From an uncultured Clostridia bacterium (lineage in GTDB: Bacteria; Bacillota; Clostridia; Christensenellales; UBA1242), in assembly GCA_946635125.1 (NCBI GenBank), contig CAMPBB010000003.1, forward strand, positions 1-11,997: DNA of 11,997 bases. The letters are read 5' to 3'. Positions 1 through 6,215 of this stretch are shown here, in pieces. The notes under the pieces were generated by a model, which saw only the letters and a list, made by a program, of their open reading frames with translations, was not told where the DNA came from and made no database searches. A program made the position numbers and the translations under genes. Position 1 is the stretch's first letter. Each line of letters starts with the position of its first letter.

Positions 1-385
1 CGAGTTCTGTCATGGACGGTCATCTATCTAGGCGAATTGTTGCCAACACGCTCAAGCGATGTATGACGGGAGCTGGCCGGGCAAGCCAATATAAATCTCC
101 CTTATCTTGCACAAAGTGGGGTTTACAGAGCACACACTATCTCTAGTGTGCCGGTGGTCTCTTACACCACCTTTCCACCCTTACCACAACACTTATTGCG
201 AAAAAATAGGAGGTAAGATTCTGGATATTTTCCAAATCTAAAAACACAATAAGAAATTTACAAGTGGTGGTTTATTTCTGTTGCACTATCCTTGGAGTCG
301 CCTCCACGAGATGTTATCTCGCACCATGCCCTGCTGTGCTCGGACTTTCCTAATTGCATAGCAATTTGACCGTCTAACTAGCTAC
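1..385 (-). ncRNA. rnpB: RNase P RNA (type A), 3' end cut by window edge
   Basis: Catalytic RNA of ribonuclease P, which removes 5' leaders from pre-tRNAs. Read on the minus strand, the conserved core GGAAAGTCCGAGCAC lies at 350-336, and further in come AGTGCAACAGAAA, GGTAAGGGTGGAAAGGTGG, GTAAACCCCAC, AGATAGATGA and ACAGAACTCG near position 1. Helix P2 is visible as GACGGTC (374-368) pairing with GACCGTC (21-15), and P3 as a short AATTGC/GCAATT hairpin. P12 is a long AT-rich arm (CTTATTGTG with CGCAATAAG), followed by P13 (GGTGGT/ACCACC) and P14 (GCACACTA/TAGTGTGTGC). The order of elements, including the P13/P14 pair and a P16-P18 region, matches the E. coli-like type A rather than the B. subtilis type B. 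The 5' end is placed about 7 nt after the promoter -10. The 3' strand of P1 falls outside the window. Confidence 0.97.
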
Positions 386-391
386 GATTAT

Positions 392-420
392 AGTATAGCA
401 CACATTTTAATATTTGTAAA
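392..420 (-). promoter_or_regulatory. sigma-A-type promoter of rnpB
   Basis: On the minus strand, TTTACA (420-415), a 17-nt spacer and TATACT (397-392), with TG one base before the -10 (extended -10). A start near 385 fits the expected 5' end of P1 of the RNase P RNA. A second TATAAT overlaps just downstream but would have a 22-nt spacer. Confidence 0.8.
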
Positions 421-463
421 TACCCAAATTTGAATTTTTGTGCTGTAAAGTGCCCCAAAAAGT

Positions 464-492
464 CTAAAAACGCCTAAAATTGGCGTTTTTAG
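464..492 (-). terminator. Rho-independent terminator after the winged-helix gene
   Basis: Perfect 11-bp stem (CTAAAAACGCC at 464-474 with GGCGTTTTTAG at 482-492) and a 7-nt loop. On the minus strand it is followed by ACTTTTTGG. It begins 9 nt past the stop codon of the winged-helix gene and 44 nt before the rnpB -35, so it insulates rnpB from that gene. Confidence 0.8.
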
Positions 493-500
493 TTTGTAAA

Positions 501-1058
501 TTATTTTTCATATTTTTTAAAAGCGTTGTCTAAATCCACGGCAGCCATAAACATTGCTTGCACAACAGAGCACATTTTTGCAACCAAATGATAAACCCCA
601 TCATCATTACCAATAATTCCAATGTTTAATAAGAAATTTAGGTGATAATAAAGTTTCCTTGTTGTTTTAAAGCCACACTCTTGCATGATTTCAGCTCCTG
701 TGCAAGTTTTTTTCATTAAAAGTTTTAAAATTTCAACTCTTTCACTGCTAGCAAAAGCCGTGAAAAGCTTTTCAGCACTAAAAGAATCAACATTTAATAA
801 TTCTTGTTCATCGTAACTTAATATTGAGTATGCAGAAACACTTTTGTTTTCAATACAACTATAAAATTTCACGCCTTGATTGTCTTTTAGCTCACTTAAA
901 ATCTTTTCCCTATGCTTGATTCTCTTGTCTTCATTTGTTATGCCTTTGTCTTTTTTTATTTGCTCCAAAACATCTCCATTACCGCTTTTTTGTGCCAAAA
1001 GATTTTCTAATTTTGTTATTCTTTCTTCCAAATTTCCAAAGTTTTCTTTACTTTCCAT
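501..1058 (-). CDS. ArsR-like winged-helix transcriptional regulator with N-terminal coiled coil
   Basis: A 185-residue protein of unknown target. Residues about 1-60 are charged and heptad-like (EERITKLENLLAQK, then KIKHREKILSELK by composition), suggesting a dimerising coiled coil. Residues about 96-160 look like an ArsR-type winged helix: AFASSERVEILKLLM, then TGAEIMQECGF as the HTH, then KLYYHLNFLLNIGII as recognition helix, then a short wing. The metal-binding ELCVCDL motif of classic ArsR sensors is absent; C119 and C128 are the only cysteines near the HTH, so metal sensing is not supported. The ATG start is preceded by AGGGGTG with 5-nt spacing. The gene has its own promoter and a terminator, so it looks monocistronic. 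DNA binding is inferred from the fold; a role in regulating its neighbours is unproven. Confidence 0.75.
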   Translation of the reverse strand: MESKENFGNLEERITKLENLLAQKSGNGDVLEQIKKDKGITNEDKRIKHREKILSELKDNQGVKFYSCIENKSVSAYSILSYDEQELLNVDSFSAEKLFTAFASSERVEILKLLMKKTCTGAEIMQECGFKTTRKLYYHLNFLLNIGIIGNDDGVYHLVAKMCSVVQAMFMAAVDLDNAFKKYEK

Positions 1059-1081
1059 TTGTTCACCCCTTTTGTGATTTT

Positions 1082-1113
1082 ATAATTACGATATTTCATA
1101 ATTACATAATTAT
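1082..1113 (-). promoter_or_regulatory. Candidate operator: palindrome plus direct repeat over -10/start site
   Basis: Minus strand 1113-1098 reads ATAATTATGTAATTAT, two 7-base arms around TG. The word GTAATTAT recurs at 1105-1098 and 1089-1082, a period of 16. It overlaps the -10 and the start site of the winged-helix gene. ArsR-family proteins often repress their own promoters through AT-rich dyads, so autoregulation is a reasonable inference. AT-rich DNA produces such words by chance, so confidence is limited. Confidence 0.4.
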
Positions 1114-1140
1114 AATATCACATAATCTTTTGTGTGTCAA
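1112..1140 (-). promoter_or_regulatory. Strong sigma-A-type promoter of the winged-helix gene
   Basis: On the minus strand, consensus TTGACA (1140-1135), a 17-nt spacer and TATTAT (1117-1112), giving a start near 1105 and a leader of about 46 nt. It begins 9 nt beyond the stop codon of the sigma-factor gene. Confidence 0.75.
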
Positions 1141-1148
1141 TAGGTTTT

Positions 1149-1859
1149 TTAATATTTTTCAAACAATTTTTGCTCCATCACTTTTTTCTTCACAATTTCA
1201 AGAGCTTTTTTCTCCAATCTTGAAATATATGACCTTGATATGCCCATTTTTGTTGCCACTTCTTTTTGTGTGTAAGCAACCGTTCCCCCAATTCCATAAC
1301 GCATGACAAGAATTTTGTATTCACGGCTTGTTAGATTGTTTTTTATAATTTTAACCAGCTTTTCAGTTAAAATGTTCGACTCAACTTGTTCCATCACATC
1401 TGGTTCAATGTCTGAAACAACATCAGCCAAAACAACTTCTCCATTGTCACTATCTGTTCCCAAAGTTTCTTCAAGTGACACAAGATTTTGATGCTTTTTT
1501 TGTGCTCTAAACAGCATTAAAATTTCGTTTTCGATGCAACGAGCCGCATATGTTGAAAGTTGTGTTCCCTTGCTGCTGGAATATGAGTTAATTGCTTTTA
1601 TTAACCCAATTGCACCAACTGAAATTAAGTCGTCTGCATCTTTTGTTGAATTGCTATATTTCTTCACAATGTGTGCCACAAGCCTTAAATTGTGGCTAAC
1701 AAGCGTCTGCTTTGCTTGCATATCTCCATTGCGATATTTTTCAATCTCAATTTTTTCCTCTTCTGGTGTTAAAGGTTTTGGAAAGTGTGAAACATTGTCA
1801 ACATATGATGAAAAAAGCATTATTTTGTTCATAAAGGTAATAAAACTTTCTATTATCAT
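1149..1859 (-). CDS. sigK: Sporulation sigma factor, pro-sigma-K-like
   Basis: A 236-residue sigma-70 family factor that would direct RNA polymerase to late mother-cell sporulation genes. Region 2 is clear: NLRLVAHIVKKY, DADDLISVGAIGLIKAINSY and TYAARCIENEILM. Region 4 carries LTSREYKILVMRYGI and TQKEVATKMGISRSYISRLEKKAL. NLRLVAHIVKK and AARCIENEILM resemble sigma-K more than sigma-E. The N-terminus (MIIESFITFMNKIMLFSS then YVDN) resembles the B. subtilis pro-sequence cut before YVKN, so it is probably made as an inactive membrane-associated precursor. I chose ATG at 1859 because GGAGG lies 5 nt upstream and the length fits the family; a TTG start at 1931 would overlap the upstream gene. The reading frame is unbroken, with no skin-like insertion. 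No terminator is evident downstream. Sigma-K versus sigma-E rests on recall of family sequences, not an alignment. Confidence 0.88.
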   Translation of the reverse strand: MIIESFITFMNKIMLFSSYVDNVSHFPKPLTPEEEKIEIEKYRNGDMQAKQTLVSHNLRLVAHIVKKYSNSTKDADDLISVGAIGLIKAINSYSSSKGTQLSTYAARCIENEILMLFRAQKKHQNLVSLEETLGTDSDNGEVVLADVVSDIEPDVMEQVESNILTEKLVKIIKNNLTSREYKILVMRYGIGGTVAYTQKEVATKMGISRSYISRLEKKALEIVKKKVMEQKLFEKY

Positions 1860-1863
1860 TAAA

Positions 1864-1870
1864 CCCTCCC
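1864..1870 (-). promoter_or_regulatory. Ribosome binding site deciding the sigK start
   Basis: Minus-strand GGGAGGG followed by TTTA and ATG (1859-1857), a near-perfect Shine-Dalgarno match at optimal spacing. It argues against the longer reading frame starting at TTG 1931. Confidence 0.85.
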
Positions 1871-1881
1871 ATGATAATAAA

Positions 1882-1908
1882 TAGTTTATGATAAAAAACT
1901 TTTTGTGT
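1882..1908 (-). promoter_or_regulatory. Candidate sigma-K/sigma-E-type promoter of sigK
   Basis: Minus strand: AC at 1908-1907, a 16-nt spacer, then CATAAACTA (1890-1882), matching the sigma-K pattern AC-N16-CATAnnnTA. A start near 1876 would leave a short leader holding the GGGAGGG site. In B. subtilis sigK is transcribed first by sigma-E and then by sigma-K itself, so a sporulation promoter here makes biological sense. The pattern is short and loose; transcription could instead come from the TSUP genes upstream. Confidence 0.4.
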
Positions 1909-1920
1909 TGCTTGTCCACA

Positions 1921-2310
1921 TTAAATTCCAAGCCTTTTTGTTAATTTGTTGTTATTGCTAAAAGACACATAAAATAAAACAACTCCCAAAGCAATCAAAA
2001 ACAAAGCAAAAACCTTTTTAAGGGCTTGCGGACTTATGGTGTTTGAAAAAAATGAGAACAAAATTGAAAAACAAATTGCTGGCACAATGATGAAAAAAAA
2101 GGATTTAAAATCAACTAATTTGTTTTTTGCATGAATAATGATTGCAACAACAGAAAGAGGAATAAAAACAATTAAGTTTATGCCTTGACTAATGTGCTGG
2201 CTAATCCCCAAAAATATTGTTAAAATTGGAATTAAAATTGTTCCTCCACCCATTCCCATTCCACCAACAATTCCGCCCAAAACTCCCGCAATAACAAAAT
2301 AATACCACAT
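1921..2310 (-). CDS. TSUP (TauE/SafE) family permease, half-size, second gene
   Basis: A 129-residue, very hydrophobic protein with about four membrane helices. Its N-terminus GVLGGIVGGMGMGGGTILIP carries the glycine-rich TSUP signature ending in GGG..PIL. Family members (sulfite/sulfoacetate/organosulfur exporters and other anion permeases) are usually about 250 residues, built as two homologous four-helix halves; this gene encodes one half. It starts 14 nt after the stop of the other half-size gene, with GGAGG seven nt before the ATG, so the two are co-transcribed and probably assemble as a heterodimer or higher oligomer in the cytoplasmic membrane. The substrate cannot be read from the sequence. 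The sigma-factor start lies 61 nt downstream. Confidence 0.85.
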   Translation of the reverse strand: MWYYFVIAGVLGGIVGGMGMGGGTILIPILTIFLGISQHISQGINLIVFIPLSVVAIIIHAKNKLVDFKSFFFIIVPAICFSILFSFFSNTISPQALKKVFALFLIALGVVLFYVSFSNNNKLTKRLGI

Positions 2311-2324
2311 TTTTTTTCCTCCAA

Positions 2325-2696
2325 TTAAATAATCATTTTAATCCCAGCAATAATCATAATGACTGAAAAAACATATGAAAGAGCCTTGCTTGAAATTTTT
2401 TTTAAGAAAAAAGCCCCCAAAAGCGAACCAATGATTGCACCAATTGAAACAAAAATGGCAACATTAAAATCTAAAAATCCATGAGAATAATAAATGATTG
2501 CACTGGCAATACTTATTGGCAGCATAACCAAAATTGCTGTTGCGTGTGATTTTTTCTCATCAAGCCCCAAAAGCATTAAAAGGGGCACACAAATCATGCC
2601 ACCCCCGCCCCCAAAAAATCCATTTACCGCCCCAATCAAGCCTCCGCACCCAAGACACAATAATATTTTTTTCCAATCGATTTTTTCTTGCTTCAT
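2325..2696 (-). CDS. TSUP (TauE/SafE) family permease, half-size, first gene
   Basis: A 123-residue membrane protein with about four helices and the TSUP signature GGLIGAVNGFFGGGGGMICVP near its N-terminus. A second glycine-rich helix (SIGAIIGSLLGAFF) precedes the basic KKISSKAL loop, as in other TSUP proteins. It would pair with the adjacent half-size gene to make the eight-helix transporter that most relatives encode as one chain. I place the start at ATG 2696 (GGAG about 12 nt upstream), giving the usual short N-terminus. An in-frame ATG at 2732, with AAGG five nt upstream, would add 12 residues and cannot be excluded. The in-frame extension to 2807 runs through the divergent promoter region and is unlikely. 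Substrate unknown. Confidence 0.85.
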   Translation of the reverse strand: MKQEKIDWKKILLCLGCGGLIGAVNGFFGGGGGMICVPLLMLLGLDEKKSHATAILVMLPISIASAIIYYSHGFLDFNVAIFVSIGAIIGSLLGAFFLKKISSKALSYVFSVIMIIAGIKMII

Positions 2697-2739
2697 ACAA
2701 AAAGTATTCTCCAAAAATAAAAAAATAAGCATATTTTCC

Positions 2740-2768
2740 TTGCTTTTGTGGGCAAATTGTATTATAAT
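2740..2768 (+). promoter_or_regulatory. Probable promoter of the surface-protein gene
   Basis: Plus strand TTGCTT (2740-2745), 17-nt spacer, TATAAT (2763-2768), giving a start near 2775 and a leader of about 26 nt that contains AAGGTG (2788-2793). Confidence 0.5.
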
Positions 2769-2789
2769 GACTGATATATTCTGGAATAA
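2761..2789 (-). promoter_or_regulatory. Probable promoter of the TSUP genes
   Basis: Minus strand TATAAT (2766-2761) with a poor -35 (TTATTC, 2789-2784, 17-nt spacing). The start would be near 2754. The -10 overlaps that of the divergent surface-protein gene. The weak -35 suggests low or activator-dependent expression. Confidence 0.4.
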
Positions 2790-2800
2790 GGTGAAATATA

Positions 2801-5800
2801 ATGACAAAAATTAAAAGTTTAATGACAAAAATTATTTTAAGTGTTTTGATAATACTTTCTTTCTTTATGGCTCAAAACACTCTTTTATGGGGAAGCTTTA
2901 AAAGTTTTAACAGCGAAGATAGCTCTCTTGTAACACATGCTATAACTGTTGATGAAAACGATTATGTTGACCTTAGCAGCAAAATTTCAAACAATAACTT
3001 TGCAGAGACTTCATCAGGCTCAAAAACAACAACTGGAAGCACTTCTGTTTTAAACCCAACTAGTTGGACAAAAACTGGAGATGTTAACAGCGAAAACATG
3101 CGTGCCGGTGTTATCTCGGTTTCAAGCAAAGATAATTTTAACCAAAGTGCAAAAGAATTTTTGCTTACAGAAAACACTGACTACCCTGTTGGAACACTTA
3201 ATTCAGCAAACGGAAACAAAGTGTTGTTTATTAACTCTAAGACCGACACCGTTTTTGGATATACATCAAACACAACAGTTGAATTAGACGCAAACAGTTA
3301 TTATGTTGTTTCTGTTAGATATTTCACAGGTGACAGCATTGCCTCTTTTGGAATTAGTGCCGACAACATTGATGCAACAGAAAACACAATTATAAAAACT
3401 CTTGACAGCAACAGAAATTGGGCAACAGCAAAAATCTTTATTTCAACCAAACAAACACAAAAAACAAACATTAAGTTCCACCTATATTTGGGTGCCCCAT
3501 CTTGGAACAAAGGTGGTGACAGCGCCAAAACTCAAAAAGGTTTTGTTTTGTTTGACGATTTAAACATGCAAAAACTTTCAAAAAAATATTATGATGAATT
3601 GTGTGCTGAAACACTTGACACATATGACAAAAAAACTATTGCTGACGAGCAAAAGTTTGAGAACATAACATCTGGAAACGGTTTTGTTGAAAATGGCTCT
3701 TTTGAATCAGATTTTAACTCTTGGGAAGTAACAACAACAGGTTCAAGTGCTGTTAGTGTTGAACTAGCAAACAGTTCTCTATTTGATGCACAACAACCAA
3801 AAACAAACAAAATTGTGTTAGATAACAAAAAAGTTGCATTTATATACAACACTAAAGCAACAACCTCAACTGGATATATCACCTCAAATCCAATAACAAT
3901 TGCTCAAAATAAGATTTATAGATTCAGCATTTGGGCAAAAACAAATGCAAAGAGCTTAGACTTTTCTGTTCAAACAAAAGAAACTGAAATAAACGGAACA
4001 TCTTATTCTCCAGCAACAATCAGTGAAGTTTCTTCTTCAACATCAAACACAACAACCAATGAATGGAATGAATACACATTTTATGTTACTGGAAACAGTT
4101 TAACAAACATTGATGTAACACTAAAACTTGGATTAAAGTCAACAAATAGTTCACAAAACGAATATTTGTTTATTGATGACATCACAACACAACTTGTTTC
4201 TTCAACAGAACAAGAAAACGCACAATCAGCTGGAATTGTTTTTGCTACCCTAAACCTAAACCCAAGCAGCAGCAGAAACATTTCAAATGGTTTCTTTAAT
4301 AATGTGAAAGAAATAACTCTTGATGGAAAACTCCCTTATGCTCCACAAGACTTTGAAAGAGTTGACTCAAACACTCAAAACATTTCTGGAATAATAAACC
4401 TTGAAGAAAGCCAATTTGAAAGCACAAAACTTGACTTTGGAAACCCTTCAACAAAACCACAGTCATATGTTTATGAAAACGACTCAAACGACACAAATGT
4501 TTCAAACAATGTTTTGGTAATGTATAACAGCACTAAATCATATCAAACAACAAAGTCAACTTCTTCACTTAGTGCAAACGCAAACACCCTATATTCTCTT
4601 AAAGTTAATGTGTTCACAGACATCACAAACTCTTTGGGTGGCGCTAACCTTTATTTAACTGATGGAACAAATGTTTTGGCACAAATTCGTGACATTAACA
4701 CACAAAGAACTTGGAAGCTTTTCACAATTTACTTTAATAACTATGGTTCAACTCTTTCTTTAACCGCTCAAATTGGTTTTGGAAGAGAACAAAACAGTGC
4801 TCAAGGTTTTGCTTATTTTGACAACTTTGAATGGGACACAAGTTCTTTAAAACTAAACGAAATTGTTGAAAACAGCCAAACAAAACTTGTTAACCTTTCA
4901 AGTGAGGTTGAACATTCATCAAAGGTTATTTTAACTGAAAACTTTGACGAATATGACGAAGACCAAATTAGCAGTTCAAACAAATTGAATGCTCCCCTTC
5001 TTTGGAAAGGTGAAGTTAAAGCAACAGTTGATAATGAAGAACTTGAACAAACAGAAACATTAAGTGATGAATTCATCACATCTGGTGTTTTAAACAAACA
5101 AAACAAAAACAGCATTATTGGTTCATCAGCAGTTATGGAAGACACCAACAAAAGTGTTTTAATGATTTCATCAACAACTGATAACTACTACTCTTACTCA
5201 AACACATTAAGTTACAACTTAACATCTGGCTCATATTATAGAATTAGTGTTAAAGTTAAAACAGTTAACTTAACTCAAGAAACTGAAAACCAAAAAACAG
5301 TTAACGGAAAAGTTATTCCATATGGTGCTAGCATAATTCTTGATGGATTTGATGAAAAATTTGTTGGAATCAACACAAATGGCAAATTTGATGCTATTGA
5401 TGGTTGGGAAACATTCAAGTTTTACATCAACCCAGACAGCGACATTGCATTAAAAGTTAACTTGGGACTTGGAAGCGAAAACGCTTGGACATCTGGTTAT
5501 GCTCTATTTGACAATGTTGAAATTATTGAAATGAGTGAAGATGAATTTAACTTAAACTTAAACACAGACACAGCAGAACTTTCAAGTTCAAACATATTGT
5601 CTGTTACAACAACAAAAACAAACGATGAAGAAGAATCTTCACCACAAGACAGAACATTTAAGGAATCTCTTGCTTGGCTTGCAATTCCAACAGTTTTAAT
5701 TGCTCTTGGAATTATTGCAGCAATCATTGGATTTGCAATTAAAAAATATCTTGACGGCAGACCTGTGAAAGTTTCTGTTAAGAACAGTTATGACAGAGAG

Positions 5801-6181
5801 TCCACTCTACTTCAAGAGTTAGACCACAAGAATTACAGAACATCTGTTAACCACAAGTTAAAACTTCTTCGTGAAGAACTTGCTCAATCAGAACAATACT
5901 TAAAAGAAGAGCAAGAAGAACACATAAAACAAAAAGAAGCATATGAAACAGCAAAAGAAATTGCCGAACAAGATAAGTCTATCAAACTTGAAAATCCAGA
6001 CAAGAATTACACAAATTATGAAGAACGCATAAACAAACTCAACAAAAACATTGCATCAATTAAGGCAGACATCAAGATTTTGGAAGATGAACAAGAAAAA
6101 CTTAACAAAAAAAGCAAAGAAATGCGTGAAAAAGACCTAAAAGGCAACGAAATAAAAGTTGTTAAAGGCAAAAGAAAATAA
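2801..6181 (+). CDS. Large membrane-anchored surface protein with four CBM-like repeats and cytoplasmic coiled coil
   Basis: A 1126-residue protein of unknown function. Residues 1-30 are a basic start plus hydrophobic stretch (signal peptide or uncleaved anchor; no good cleavage site). Residues about 80-910 hold four degenerate repeats (about 80-256, 293-466, 528-680, 715-910). Each shows a Tyr-containing strand (SYYVVSVRYFT, KIYRFSIWAKT, TLYSLKVNVFT, SYYRISVKVKT), then a Trp strand (NWATAKIFI, EWNEYTFYV, TWKLFTIYF, GWETFKFYI), then an FDN/FDD ending (FVLFDDL, YLFIDDI, FAYFDNF, YALFDNV). Repeat 2 opens with NGSFESDFNSWE, typical of CBM4/9-type carbohydrate-binding beta-sandwiches. A transmembrane helix spans about 957-981, followed by KK and a cytoplasmic K/E-rich coiled coil (about 1010-1112) with a basic end. 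The ectodomain is rich in Asn, Ser and Thr. No catalytic, LPXTG or SLH motif is seen. Start: AAGGTG seven nt before ATG. Glycan binding is inferred from the fold pattern only. Confidence 0.8.
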   Translation: MTKIKSLMTKIILSVLIILSFFMAQNTLLWGSFKSFNSEDSSLVTHAITVDENDYVDLSSKISNNNFAETSSGSKTTTGSTSVLNPTSWTKTGDVNSENMRAGVISVSSKDNFNQSAKEFLLTENTDYPVGTLNSANGNKVLFINSKTDTVFGYTSNTTVELDANSYYVVSVRYFTGDSIASFGISADNIDATENTIIKTLDSNRNWATAKIFISTKQTQKTNIKFHLYLGAPSWNKGGDSAKTQKGFVLFDDLNMQKLSKKYYDELCAETLDTYDKKTIADEQKFENITSGNGFVENGSFESDFNSWEVTTTGSSAVSVELANSSLFDAQQPKTNKIVLDNKKVAFIYNTKATTSTGYITSNPITIAQNKIYRFSIWAKTNAKSLDFSVQTKETEINGTSYSPATISEVSSSTSNTTTNEWNEYTFYVTGNSLTNIDVTLKLGLKSTNSSQNEYLFIDDITTQLVSSTEQENAQSAGIVFATLNLNPSSSRNISNGFFNNVKEITLDGKLPYAPQDFERVDSNTQNISGIINLEESQFESTKLDFGNPSTKPQSYVYENDSNDTNVSNNVLVMYNSTKSYQTTKSTSSLSANANTLYSLKVNVFTDITNSLGGANLYLTDGTNVLAQIRDINTQRTWKLFTIYFNNYGSTLSLTAQIGFGREQNSAQGFAYFDNFEWDTSSLKLNEIVENSQTKLVNLSSEVEHSSKVILTENFDEYDEDQISSSNKLNAPLLWKGEVKATVDNEELEQTETLSDEFITSGVLNKQNKNSIIGSSAVMEDTNKSVLMISSTTDNYYSYSNTLSYNLTSGSYYRISVKVKTVNLTQETENQKTVNGKVIPYGASIILDGFDEKFVGINTNGKFDAIDGWETFKFYINPDSDIALKVNLGLGSENAWTSGYALFDNVEIIEMSEDEFNLNLNTDTAELSSSNILSVTTTKTNDEEESSPQDRTFKESLAWLAIPTVLIALGIIAAIIGFAIKKYLDGRPVKVSVKNSYDRESTLLQELDHKNYRTSVNHKLKLLREELAQSEQYLKEEQEEHIKQKEAYETAKEIAEQDKSIKLENPDKNYTNYEERINKLNKNIASIKADIKILEDEQEKLNKKSKEMREKDLKGNEIKVVKGKRK

Positions 6182-6182
6182 C

Positions 6183-6211
6183 AAAAAGCAGTGATTAGTT
6201 CACTGCTTTTT
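6183..6211. terminator. Bidirectional Rho-independent terminator between the surface protein and hemW
   Basis: AAAAAGCAGTGA (6183-6194), loop TTAGT, TCACTGCTTTTT (6200-6211): a perfect 12-bp stem with a T-run on both strands. It sits between the convergent stops of the surface-protein gene (6181) and hemW (6216) and can serve both. Confidence 0.85.
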
Positions 6212-6215
6212 TGTT

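Noticed and set aside
1..385. tmRNA or a riboswitch as the identity of the structured RNA
   Set aside because: There is no tRNA-like end or tag-peptide frame, while the RNase P core words and the P2 pairing are all present in order.
1059..1148. Terminator for the sigma-factor gene
   Set aside because: No GC-containing hairpin with a T-run was found on the minus strand; the only dyad there is AT-only and better explained as an operator.
935..1306. Open frame on the plus strand (123 codons) across the winged-helix/sigK junction
   Set aside because: It is antisense to two well-supported genes and their promoter, its product is a low-complexity Phe/Leu-rich shadow, and no ribosome site is visible.
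1860..1931. N-terminal extension of the sigma factor from a TTG at 1931
   Set aside because: It overlaps the upstream TSUP stop, has no ribosome site, and gives a protein longer than the family; the ATG at 1859 has a near-perfect site.
1921..2696. TSUP pair as one gene broken by a frameshift
   Set aside because: Each half has its own stop, start and Shine-Dalgarno site, and each begins with its own N-terminal TSUP signature, so two intact genes are the simpler reading.
3000..5650. ACA/AAC-rich sequence as a simple DNA repeat or CRISPR-like array
   Set aside because: It reflects Asn/Thr/Ser codons of the surface protein; there are no regularly spaced identical units at DNA level.
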